A stretch of 64,000 nucleotides of DNA from the NCBI GenBank assembly GCA_016648135.1, contig JADDOH010000306.1, positions 310,001 to 374,000 on the forward strand, given 5' to 3'. The position numbers and the translations under genes are program-made. Under the pieces are notes generated by a model. The model did no database searches, was not told the origin of the DNA, and saw only the letters and a program-made list of their open reading frames with translations. Source of the stretch: Agrypnia vestita. Lineage: Eukaryota > Arthropoda > Insecta > Trichoptera > Phryganeidae. Positions 1 to 9,899 of the stretch are shown here, one piece after another (within the stretch, counting starts at the first letter, position 1; each line of letters starts with the position of its first letter).

Positions 1-629
1 TTTATTTTATAACGAATTCTGACAGGAAATGACATGCCAGGTTTGTGCACTTTTTCTGAGTTCATCTCGTGAACTTTCTGATTTTACGGCGTTGCAAACT
101 TTCCACGCGCCGCGTACGTCTGGTCCATAAACCAGCGGCCCCCGCCAGGCGCCGGCTTGTCGCGTCGGCCTGCCTGACCATTTTAACGGCCTTTCAAATC
201 TGCTGCGCAGTTATCTGAAAACTGGCAAAAAACATATTTTTGCTATTTAATTTAATCCGCGAGATCGGCCGTCATCCTCCACAGTGAGATACGTTTATTT
301 CCGAATCTCGCGGATGTCCTAATAATGCACAAAACCTTATATCTCCAGTCAGGATTCGTCAGTAATAAGACCGCTAATTCCACTCATTTTATTTACAATA
401 AAAAATTACAAATTACATATAGAATAAAATTACAAAAAATTCTTAAAACTATTCAAGTTGTCGAGGCCTCGACGCGAGTATAAGAAATATTATAAACTAA
501 ATGCATAAATGTTCAAAAAATAAACCTTATGGTAACAATTACACATACACACACACGGCCATATATTGTTATTTTTATTAAATTTAAAAAATTCAATTTT
601 ATGCCGCTGGATTGATCGTGTGCGAAACA
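1..629 (-). repeat. 3' LTR of the BEL/Pao element (partial)
   Basis: Matches 6101-6733 almost base for base and stops matching at 629/6733. On the minus strand the LTR begins TGTTTCGCACACG, the usual TG start. Differences from the other copy include a T-run indel near 41, four or five substitutions between about 200 and 240, an A-run indel and one fewer CA in the CA repeat near 550. The outer end lies before the window. Confidence 0.92.
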
Positions 630-642
630 CCACCCCCGTGTG
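630..642 (-). other. Polypurine tract candidate
   Basis: Directly next to the inner edge of the 3' LTR the minus strand reads a G-rich purine run (ACGGGGGTGGTG) just before the TGTTTCGC start of the LTR. This is where plus-strand DNA priming occurs in LTR retroelements. Assigned by position and composition only. Confidence 0.5.
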
Positions 643-695
643 GCTTTGCCGCACTCGAAGGTAGCACACGATCCTCGAAGGCCGGGTGATGACAT

Positions 696-1210
696 CTACG
701 CGTGTGTGGTCTCCGACGCCTGCTGCGTCGGCAGGGTGATGACTCTGGTAGCGGGTCGCACGTAGTCCCCGGAGGCGGTCCGAAGTCGCACCGTGCGGAC
801 CTGGCCGTCGGCGGCGGGAACCGCCTCCACGATGACTCCTCGCGGCCAGCTGTTCCGAGGAAGGGCGGGGTCAGCAATGATGGCGGCGGCCCCCTCCCGA
901 AGCGGAGGGGCCGGCTCCTGCCACTTCCGTCGTTGGGCGAGAGTCGGGAGGTATTCCCGGATCCACCGGCGCCAAAACATGTCTGCAAGCTGCTGGGCGA
1001 ACTGCCACTGCTTCTTCAGGCAGACCTGCTCATCCAGAGGTCCATATGTGGCGAGATGAGAATGTCGCCCGGCCGCGCCCAGTAGTAGGTGGTTCGGCGT
1101 GACCGAGGAGTTGTCCCGTGGATCTACCGAAACTTGAGTCAGCGGGCGGCTGTTCACCACGTTCTCGGCCTCGGCGAACGCCGTCATCAAGGTCTCCGGG
1201 CGCGGGGCGC
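696..1210 (-). pseudogene. BEL/Pao integrase C-terminal region (DUF5641-like)
   Basis: Minus-strand frame ending at 696. It carries the landmark AENVVNSRPLTQ near 1170, followed by a TPNHLLLG box, a WQFAQQLADMFWRRW segment and the C-terminal small-barrel domain (RGVIVEAVPAADG, then GDYVRPATRVITL). This is the conserved tail after the D,D,E core of BEL/Pao integrases and ends close to the polypurine tract, as expected. The frame stays open for roughly 170 codons, so this is the best-preserved part of pol. It is out of frame with the core piece upstream on the minus strand, a frameshift lying near 1200. Confidence 0.85.
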
Positions 1211-1425
1211 GCTCCTGAAATTTGTTCCGTTGTCGGAATACAAATACCGCGGGTGTCCGCGGCGGGCGGCGAGTCGTCGTAGGGCCATTATGGCCGAGTC
1301 GGCCGTCAGAGAATCTACCAGTTCTAGGTGAACGGCTCGCGTTGTCATACATGTGAATAACGCGCCGTACCTTTTTTCTCTGCGCCGGCCTATGGTCACT
1401 TGTAGGGGTGTCCGCCATCCAACAC
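1187..1425 (-). pseudogene. Integrase catalytic core fragment, deleted
   Basis: Minus-strand frame with VTIGRRREKRYGALFTC, TTRAVHLELV and YSDNGTNF, the second-aspartate region of BEL/Pao integrases. The preceding block, which would hold the HHCC zinc finger and the first catalytic aspartate, is absent: the upstream landmark IVLDGGHPYK is joined almost directly to VTIGRRR. After NGTNF sequence is again missing before the glutamate-containing helix. Two internal deletions plus frameshifts make this integrase inactive. Confidence 0.82.
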
Positions 1426-1760
1426 GATCGGTTTCTTCAAGCCTGGCGGTATATCGGCGACTGTTGTAGCTGACAATCGGGAATCCATTGTGATTATTCC
1501 GTCCTCGTCCAGTCGCGGGGTCACCACGTACAAACGGCTGGTGCGGGGGAGGGGGGCCCCCCGCCAAAGTATGCTGAGCTCCGATCCAAAAGACTTCGCT
1601 TGTGCTCGCAATACCCACGATCTTTCGGCAGCACACCGCTCATCCGCGGTCAAATGTGCTCGGCGCGCGCGGTCTCTGCCGCGCCGGCAATTTTCTATAA
1701 AGCGCCGCACCCAAGCGGTCGCGCGTAATAATCTTTAAATGTCGAAAACGCCTGATATCC
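1396..1760 (-). pseudogene. BEL/Pao pol linker before integrase
   Basis: Minus-strand frame with RRFIENCRRGRDRARRAHL, AERSWVLRAQAKSFG, RTSRLYVVTPRLDEDGI and PGLKKPIVLDGGHPYK. This is the conserved segment between RNase H and the integrase zinc finger in BEL/Pao polyproteins. Upstream of about 1745 the frame shows a stop and similarity fades. It ends at a stop at the deletion junction with the integrase core. Confidence 0.8.
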
Positions 1761-1864
1761 GGAAATGCCCCGACGTCGTATTGCGTAACAAACGCCGGTC
1801 GTAGTTGCAATTGCTCCGGATCAGGGTTGCGGCGGCCGCTTTTCTCGCGGCCATACTTCTTCAT

Positions 1865-3480
1865 TGTCCCGTAAAAATGGCGGCCGGGTAAACCCGCGCC
1901 CGGTGGGTGTCAGGTCCGGCGGCTCGACATCCCGCGTACCAGTATCGGCCGGGTTCAGCCGCGTCAGCACACATCACCAATACATCATCGTTGTTGTGAC
2001 GGTCCCGAACACCGCGCGCTCCATATGGCGCGAATGTTCGGACTCAATGTTCGCTGTCACGCTCGCGGCCTTTAAATTTTCTCGCGGTCCATGGCGCGGC
2101 GCCGTAAACGGCTTCAGGGGGGTGATTTCAATCTTCATTCCAATTACATTATTTCGATAACCACCGTACTGTGGTTCTATATTTCCAATGTAAGCCGCCG
2201 CGCAACATGCCTGTCCCTAGGCACCGCAGAAAATGTGCAGTAACACTTTGCGTCGGCGGCTTAGTATGCTCTCTCGAGCCATCATAAATTGTGTGCATTT
2301 GGCATAAATTGTACACATTTATACACAATTTACGCCAAAATGCCGCTTCTCGGCGTGTTCTGGCCTCGTTTTGCTGGCCCCAAACCGATCTTGACCGCCA
2401 AACTGCTCGCAAATAATATTTCGACCGGATCATCATATCAGCCATGAATCTCACCGGATCAAATATGCGCCTTTTAGCGCCCAGTAGTTGGCATCTTGTC
2501 GGCCGTCTATCCGCCTCTCGCTCGGGCAGACTTGATAAATTTATTGCGGTTCCGCACGACTGGCAGATTGCACAAATTAAAATAAATATTAAATATTAAA
2601 ATAAATTTATCCCACGCGGGCTCCAGTTTATTCTCACCACACATCTTGTGGTCTTGTCCGGTCTCATCGGCGCGCATATGTAGCGCGATGATATCTAAGG
2701 CCTCCCGATCCTTAGACATCCCATCTCAATTTATTTTCTGCCTCGAAAATAACCCGAATTTTTTCCAGTATTTCGGGGCAAAAAAAATCCATGAAGTGCG
2801 AAGAATCCAATGCCGGTTTCCCAAATGAACCGACTCTTGGCCGCGGTAGACATGGGTGTAACTACCCTCCGCAATACGGGCGATCTCATCTAGATACGCC
2901 TCTACAAATCCGCAAAGTGCGAAAAAATCCAATGTCGGTATCCGAGCTGAACCGATCCTTGGCCATATATATTTTTTATCACAAAAAAATATTAAAAAAC
3001 CGAAATTCGGCTGTAAGGGCATGTCTTCCTTTTCCACAGAAGACCTGTCGCCCATTGGCTGCCGGCAAGCTATACAGTGGTGGCTTCCATCATGTATGGT
3101 CGCTCGGGTACCCACTGCACTGACCCGCACGCGGGGGTCACTTCCGGCCAGTTAATTTCAATATGTGTGTCCTACGAGTGCATCTCGCGGGCCTCTCACT
3201 GGGCCGCTCAGCTATACTGGAAGACACGGTTGCGGCGATGGTCGGGCGGCCTGGCACGCCCCCGGTTTTCATCCATCCTTGTGCTGTGCTCGATTAAACG
3301 CCGTTATCTGCACCTGCTATCTCTCCAACTCGCGACACTTCACAAATGGCATAATCTATGCCCCATAATAATTTTATAACACTTTTGTTATAATCACATT
3401 GCGCTTGATTTCCCCGGTTTCTCGGCTAAACCGTCGGGGCCGTAAATCCAAATTACGCAAAGTGTTCACACTCAACGGAT
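1865..3480. other. Element interior without recognisable pol
   Basis: About 1.6 kb lies where protease, reverse transcriptase and RNase H should be. It is less AT-rich than the flanks but has no long frame with reverse transcriptase motifs on either strand. I looked for a YVDD or similar box and found none. It holds an imperfect direct repeat (2793-2964). Either the polymerase has decayed beyond recognition or unrelated sequence has replaced it. Confidence 0.6.
2793..2964. repeat. Imperfect direct repeat, spacing about 122 bp
   Basis: A block of about 49 bp starting AAGTGCGAAGAATCC at 2793 recurs at about 2915 as AAGTGCGAAAAAATCC. Both end with ACCGA, a short variable part and CTTGGCC. Confidence 0.7.
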
Positions 3481-3725
3481 ATTGGGCAAGTCCGCTGGCT
3501 TTTAAAGTTATCTGCCCTAGACGCGACCGCGGTTCGGAGGCGCACATACCGCGGGCGCCGTGCAGGCGCAGATCTCGCACCGGTCCCGATTTACCGACCG
3601 CACTGGCGACTTCGGAGTCCATCGGCGACACGGTCAACCTTTATCGCATAAGGCGAATGTCTTTCTATGCCCCCGCGGGCCACACACGTCGACTTTCTGC
3701 ACATTTAAAAATTCACATTTTCGGC
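3480..3725 (-). pseudogene. Possible protease trace of the BEL/Pao element
   Basis: On the minus strand around 3650-3700 the reading CGPRGHRKTFALCDKG resembles the region just before and at the active site of BEL/Pao aspartic proteases, but the expected D-x-G-S box is disrupted and stops follow. A neighbouring open stretch (3374-3637) may continue it in another frame. The call rests on position and a short resemblance only. Confidence 0.3.
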
Positions 3726-3813
3726 GTCGCGGCTCGCGGCGAGCACAGTCTATCAGGCCAGGTCGGCCGGGCGCCGCGGCGCGCCCGTCACCTGACCCAC
3801 GAGCGACACGTTT

Positions 3814-5278
3814 TCACTCGCGTTTCGCGGAAGGCGACAAGCCGTGCAGCATCCGGTGATGCCGCATCTCACAATTGTCCACGTCGCATTTTTTATCACG
3901 GCCCCGGCATCCATGTTTATGTTTCGGCGTCCACGGTTCGAGGCACATAAAACATAATCTTCTGTCCTTGACGATAGCCGCTCGGTCAGATACCGAACAG
4001 CGCGTAAAATCGTTGCATGCCGCGGCGCCGTGATCTCTTGAGCTGCAAATACCGCACTTTTGCGTATTTTCCGGCGCTCGATGTATCGCGTGGATTTGCA
4101 CATTTTTGCGCCCCTTGTCTTCGATCACTTGCGCGGTCTGTCCGCCGCAATGGGGCGCCGAATCTGTCATACTCGACAGCCATCTCGAGAAGTCCTCGAT
4201 GTTTGTATTCACGGTTCCGGATCTCGCCGCGAACCATGCCGTTCTCGCCGAAAGCGGGAGCCTTCCGACGAGCTCGCGTAGCAATTGAGGTGAGGCCAAA
4301 TATCGCTCGTCCATACCTTTTACTGTGGCGACGGCATTCCTCACCGCTACCGCGAATTTCATAAAAATGCCTGTGTCCGTACTCTCAGTGAGGCGTGCTG
4401 TGTTCCTCACTTTTTCCAGGACGCTTGCGATTATCGCATCTGGCTGGCCAAATAAATCCTCCAGAGTGCGCATAATCCCCTCAACACAATGAGGGTCGCC
4501 GATCAAAGGGCGCACTGCTTCCCGAGCTGCCCCCTTGAGCGCGATTCTCAACCGCATCGCGTCTCGCGGTTGTCAACCCACACAATTCTGTGGATTGCCT
4601 GAATTGCGTCTTAAATGAACGCCATTCCATTGGGTCGCCCGAAAATTCAGCCAGGTCCTTTGCATTAGACTGCCGCGCTATCATAGCCGACACTCGTGGC
4701 TCATCCTGGCTGAGCGGATACCGCGGGCTCTCAGGTGAACGCGTTGACCGGACCGCTTCTGTAACAGCGGACGTCAGCCGTTCAAATTGCGCTTGTTGCG
4801 ACCGCATCCAGTCGCCCAAGCTCGGATTATCGGTCCCGGCAGGAGCCTCTTGATGACAAGTTGTAGGTGCATTCATGCGCGCCGGGTCTTCTATGGCGAT
4901 GTCGTCCGCCGAGACACTCGCAGCGGTAATAGGCGCCGCTACGTCGGTTGCCGCGGCGCCGGCGGCGGGCGCTCCTACGCCCACCGCCGCGGGGTCCCTT
5001 CCCGTCGCTGCAAGTGTCAAAGCCCTCGTAAACATCTCTTCTTGGCGCTTCTGCATTTCATCTAGCTGCCTCCTGTATTGCCGGTCCTTGTGGCGTAGCT
5101 CCCTGCGCAGCCTCCTTATATCTGCACTCGAGCTAGCCGCGTCAGTAGGTGACGCCGCCTGATCCTCAGCTCCCGACTGCCGGTCCGATTCATCTCCCGA
5201 TGACGCTTCGCGACGGGAGGCATTGTCTTCGTCGGCAGCTAATTCGCGATTCGAATTTGATCTTAACGAGCGCGACAT
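3814..5278 (-). pseudogene. BEL/Pao gag, frameshifted
   Basis: The start ATG at 5278 opens a 265-codon frame: an acidic serine-rich N-terminus, a basic coiled segment with RRLRRELRHKDRQYRRQLD, an Ala-rich linker and the GDPMEWRSFKTQF box of the DUF1759 capsid-like domain. Near 4557 the frame shifts; the other frame continues with ALKGAAREAVRPLIGDP and FGQPDAIIASVLEKV to the zinc-binding C-terminus. That part has CGICSSRDHGAAAC, then CFMCLEPWTPKHKHGC and a CEMRHHRMLHG box typical of BEL/Pao. It stops at 3814. A one-base shift near 4557 breaks an otherwise complete gag of about 490 residues. Protease would normally follow directly. Confidence 0.88.
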
Positions 5279-6100
5279 TTTTCTTTAAAATATTATTATT
5301 ATTATTTTTTCACAAAAAAAAATTATAAAAATTCGGATTCCGACGAAGCACAAAATTACTGAATTTAAAAATTTAAAAACCGAAACAACGGAAATCCGGC
5401 TTCACGAAGGACCACGAAATGGTACGCACAGGGCCATACCAAGTTCGAAAAACTATTAAAAATTCCCAAAATATTTTAAAACCCGAGCGGCTAAAAAACC
5501 GAATTTAAAAATAGCTATATATAGGGTGGGTCTCCGCGTTACGGTGGGAGAAATTCAGTAGGAATTTACAATATTTTAAGCAAAAAGGTAAATTAGAAAG
5601 CAACAACAAAAAACACTTTTTCAGGAAATTCAATAAAAAGTAAAAGGCACTTTTTTCTCAAAACACGATTCCGCGGACCGGCAGCGTAACAAGGTAAAAG
5701 TAATCTCGGCGAACTGAGGATGCTGAGTCTGCGGAATCTTCCTTTATTTATACTTAAAATCTAGACACAGCGGGAAATCAACGGTCAAAATGGGATTAGT
5801 AAGGGAGGGGAGAGACATCTCGAGAATACCCAGTGGCGGATGGTGGTCAGCGCAGCATTCCCGAGCGGATCATACTGTGCCGGCCCATCCTCTAGACGGA
5901 CTATTTTGCCCGCCTAGCCAAATTATCTCCCGAACGGGGAGGTGTACATATGTAAATGTTACGTCAAATTGAACGCCTGGCACATCCGCATGTGAATTTA
6001 ATTAGTACCAATGTGTCCGGATGTGTCGGCGTTCATAAATCGCCTCAAAAAAGGCCGATTCCTATCTCTCGATGTATCTCCTTCCAAACTAATCCGATTC
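5279..6100 (-). other. 5' leader of the BEL/Pao element
   Basis: Sequence between the gag start and the 5' LTR, without a long reading frame. The exact LTR edge cannot be set by alignment because the other copy begins at the window edge. An ACCA followed by ATGTG at 6007-6015 would fit a primer-binding site abutting an LTR that ends ..CACA on the minus strand, which would make the LTR about 720 bp, but I do not recognise the primer tRNA. Confidence 0.5.
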
Positions 6101-6733
6101 TTTATTTTATAACGAATTCTGACAGGAAATGACATGCCAGGTTTTGTGCACTTTTTCTGAGTTCATCTCGTGAACTTTCTGATTTTACGGCGTTGCAAAC
6201 TTTCCACGCGCCGCGTACGTCTGGTCCATAAACCAGCGGCCCCCGCCAGGCGCCGGCTTGTCGCGTCGGCCTGCCTGACCATTTTAACGGCCTTTCAAAT
6301 CTACTGCGCAGTTATCTAAAAACTGGCAAAAAGCCTATTTTTACTATTTAATTTAATCCGCGAGATCGGCCGTCATCCTCCACAGTGAGATACGTTTATT
6401 TCCGAATCTCGCGGATGTCCTAATAATGCACAAAACCTTATATCTCCAGTCAGGATTCGTCAGTAATAAGACCGCTAATTCCACTCATTTTATTTACAAT
6501 AAAAAATTACAAATTACATATAGAATAAAATTACAAAAAAATTCTTAAAACTATTCAAGTTGTCGAGGCCTCGACGCGAGTATAAGAAATATTATAAACT
6601 AAATGCATAAATGTTCAAAAAATAAACCTTATGGTAACAATTACACATACACACACACACGGCCATATATTGTTATTTTTATTAAATTTAAAAAATTCAA
6701 TTTTATGCCGCTGGATTGATCGTGTGCGAAACA
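6101..6733 (-). repeat. 5' LTR of the BEL/Pao element
   Basis: The second copy of the LTR; the matching part starts at the base equivalent to window position 1 and ends ...ACA at 6733. It may extend left to about 6012. Downstream of 6733 the sequence changes to AT-rich SINE-containing DNA, the original insertion flank. Confidence 0.92.
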
Positions 6734-6754
6734 TGCTATGAAAATAGAATTAAC

Positions 6755-6829
6755 TTGCTGGTGTCCTGAAACGGGTCTCGAATCACCGACCACCAGATCA
6801 CTAAGCGAGCGTCATTACACCAACAAGCT
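6755..6829 (-). repeat. tRNA-like SINE head (family 3), copy a
   Basis: On the minus strand: GTTGGTGTAATGACGCTCGC, then a B-box-like GATTCGAGACCC and a tail CAGGACACCAGC. A related block lies at 49255-49331. A tRNA-derived pol III promoter is likely, too diverged to assign an isotype. Confidence 0.5.
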
Positions 6830-7000
6830 AGTTACGGCTAGTTATATTGGTAAATTAGCCGTACATCCGTGAAAAATCACGGAACATGAAATGGTTAGCA
6901 TTTAGCCCTTATATATATAATATATTTTTGACGGTCCACAAGGCGGTGGTAGCAATGTTACTAGGGTGCCGCGCTGGCAGTTGAGCGTCCGGGTACTTGC
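6830..7000 (+). repeat. Fragment of SINE family 1
   Basis: Contains the hairpin CCGTGAAAAATCACGG and a tRNA-like stretch with GGTGGTAGCAATGTTAC. Both elements occur in fuller copies at 21505, 33496 and 40570. Confidence 0.5.
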
Positions 7001-7777
7001 ATTTATTGATCTAACAAAAATGAACGCTTGGATATGCGTTAGTTTTGAGTTTTATTTTTTCATTATTATATTTTGAGTATACAGATAAGATGAAAATAAA
7101 TTTCATATCGGATAATAAGCTTGTGATGAATCACCTGTTTCTATAGATTTTTTTTATTTTTTTTTATTATTTTTATTTTGAACTCTAAGATGATTTAAAT
7201 GCTACGTGGGAAAAAATTGAGCTAAACCCACCTGGCGGAGTATTGGGGCTACAAAAATTTGGGAATGATGAAACGCTAGTATTGGGAGGGAGTTAGTAGC
7301 GATTGATCGGATATAGGTTACGGACAGTTACTATTCAATTCTTATAAATCATATTAATCTTGTGGTAAAGCCGCGTTTGGTACAAATGGTTGACGATCGA
7401 TGCGGTCCGAGCGGTCCACATGTGCTTCCCATAAAAAAATGCTGAACATGGTTTTCAGAGATTTAGGTCGCGGTTATTGCAGTTTAAGCCGTTAAAAAAC
7501 CGATTAACGTCTACTCTAAGGTGACGATGATATTGACAGTTCCACGAGGTTTCTGAATTATGGACTTTTTTGCTGTGGTTTTGAAACCGCTTAAATGTCA
7601 TTAATCGTGGTCTCGAGTGGATTCCCGGGCAACAGAGATGCATAGATATAAGCGAAAGTAAGGAAGGCAGGTCTAATCGGGGGATCGCGAGAGGAAAACG
7701 CCCATAAATAATTTATAGGAATTGGCCGTGAAGCACGGATAAAACGTACACGATGTACCAGAGGGGTGACCTTAACT
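7001..7777. other. AT-rich DNA, no gene seen
   Basis: No frame with recognisable motifs. A 62-codon frame on the minus strand (7455-7643) has no similarity I know. Confidence 0.5.
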
Positions 7778-7987
7778 GAGCGGATAATGATTTATTTTCG
7801 TTTCGCGGGAATCGGATAACGTAGGCAGATAGGAAAGTTAACTATAATTCCATTATATTTATCTGTAGACTAACGCTCTGTCGAGAAGCGAATAGTGATT
7901 CATTTTCGTTTCGCGGGAGTCGAATAACGTAGGCGGGTAGAAAAGTTAACTATAATTCTATTATATTTATCTGTAGACTAACGCTCT
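7778..7987. repeat. Tandem duplication, 108-bp period
   Basis: A block with ATTTTCGTTTCGCGGGA, GAATAACGTAGGC or GGATAACGTAGGC and a TCTGTAGACTAACGCTCT end is present at about 7778-7879 and again at 7886-7987 with roughly ten differences. Confidence 0.85.
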
Positions 7988-9899
7988 TCAGGCTTTTACA
8001 ACAGATAGGTAATTGTGCAATGACGGTATATACAGTTAGGAAAGAGATAACGATAACGTGTAAGCATATTAATGGCACGACAAGAAAATAATATACTCGA
8101 ATATAGATACAATATATTAACTATGTAATCACTACAAACCTGTCCGACGTTAGCGTAGTTTCAACAGGACGGGTAACGTGTATACGATTGGCTATTCTAG
8201 CTCAGATTTCGCCAGGTTTGGTAGTAATAACCACAAAACATAATTGAACAAGTGTATCCAGATAAGAATATTGTAAATAAAATAATATGAATTTGCGGCC
8301 CATATACACATGAAATAAAAGGATAAAGCGTATGGGGATCTTATAGATGGATGGATAAATGAAACAAATATATATAGGAGTAAATGCAAGTAAAAAGCAA
8401 GCATATGAGTACCAAAACATAGGAGAACATAGTGTGATAGAAATTCGAAGACGGGAGGAACAATAATGTGAAGTGGAACGGATATAGCAAGAGCATGTAA
8501 TAATGATAAACGTACAAATACAGACAACTACTTGAGACCGATTCGACAGATACTAGCAATCTTTCAACACACCTCTAAGAACATGGTGAGCGGTATATAG
8601 TTATCAGCGGAGGCGTCCAGTGCCTTGGCAATAAATGAGCACTGAATTAATCCGACGCCTTGCCTGCGGCACTGGAGGTTTATTTACTTATTTGTTTTAT
8701 TTGTTTTCATTTATTGGGTTTCTTACAGCCATATAATTAATCAATCTTTGAAGAAAAGACAATAATTGATGCACAGAGTTTTGGGCCAATTACGCGAAAA
8801 CACATACATACAATCGATAAAAGAATAATAAAAACATGTCCAATAGTGGGTTGTGTGAGTGTGTATCTGTGTGTTTATTTATTTATTTATTTTGTTTTGG
8901 GAAAAAAAATTAAAAGCAAAACGATCTTAAAAATTTTCCACTGAATCTAAAAATTTACTTTAACTTACATTAATAGTTTATTGTGTTATAGCGAATAGTA
9001 CTCTTCCAGTATTATATTGTTCGAGAATATTCACTGTCTATGTAACATAGTTATTTTGTGGATCAATCTTACTGCCAATAAAAATAATAATAAATGGTTA
9101 CAAATTATGTTTAAATTCCGCAACGGAGGGAACTAATACGTCCCTGTGCGCGGAGAGCCGCGGGCAAAAGACAGGATTCATTGGATGATCCACGAGAAAA
9201 GATCGCCCAAAATTAATTTAAAATTAGGTATAGTACCTTTGAACGATTGTTTTATCTAGGTATGCAGTGTGTACATGTTGAGTGTAGGGAAATTGATACA
9301 ATGATATAGCAGCCAAGGATCGTTGAATTTCCGATAAAGACGAGTGAAAATACGATGGAACGGGACATGATAATGGTAGATAATGAAGAAACATCAACTA
9401 TGATTAGGGGAGTACCCGATAGATTGTGGTTACGGTTGATCAAACGACAATATGGACTGAACTTAGAAATTAAATATTAAAAATTAATTATCGCGCTTGT
9501 GAAGCGAGTTCAAATCGTCCGAAGCCACTGAGTCCGTCCCAAATAGGCACAGGGATGGAGACAGAGACGGCAACAGGAGGTGGGATCAACTGACATATCC
9601 GAGGGGAGATATGGTTTTTTTTTGCCAAATTGAATCTTAGGAACAAAGATTTAGGTTTCAAGGGAAGTAGAATATTGAAAATCCTGAAAACACACGACTT
9701 AGGACCTTTTCCCGCTAGGGGGGTTTTAAAATGTCAAGACGCAGCAGATTTCAGGCAGTTGGTGTGAACGTCTACGGGGCGTGAAATCCGCGTCGGTTGT
9801 TTTTTTGAGTGAAAGTTACCGTCGACTTAGAGTGTCCCAGTGGTTATAGTGAAAATTATAGTTTAATTTCAAGTGAAAGTGGTGTACGGGTAATTATAC
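7988..9899. other. AT-rich DNA, no gene seen
   Basis: No recognisable coding motif. A hydrophobic minus-strand frame of 111 codons (8192-8527) looks like chance translation of AT-rich sequence. A short (TTTA)n-like run is near 8875. Confidence 0.5.

Larger units (their letters stand above)
1..6733 (-). mobile_element. BEL/Pao LTR retrotransposon, internally deleted
   Basis: Two long direct repeats (1-629 and 6101-6733) differ by only a few bases and flank a GC-rich interior that reads on the minus strand. Gag with BEL-type zinc knuckles (3814-5278) and the C-terminal part of integrase (696-1418) identify the BEL/Pao superfamily. The order on the minus strand is LTR, leader, gag, a long stretch without a recognisable polymerase, integrase pieces, purine-rich tract, LTR. 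A full-length BEL/Pao pol is about 1,700 residues; here no YVDD-type catalytic box is visible, so the copy cannot be autonomous. The small LTR difference (about 1 percent by eye) indicates a fairly recent insertion, yet the coding part is heavily broken. It may therefore have been mobilised in trans. The left LTR is cut by the window edge, so the target-site duplication cannot be checked. Confidence 0.9.

Noticed and set aside
702..1331. Plus-strand frames of 80-127 codons inside the BEL/Pao element
   Set aside because: They are antisense shadows of the GC-rich integrase region on the minus strand.
3399..3950. 183-codon plus-strand frame
   Set aside because: It overlaps the minus-strand gag end and protease trace; composition is that of antisense reading through GC-rich DNA.
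8192..8559. Hydrophobic minus-strand frames resembling a multi-pass membrane protein
   Set aside because: The DNA is AT-rich with F, Y, L and I codons throughout, all three overlapping frames look alike, and there is no homologous motif.
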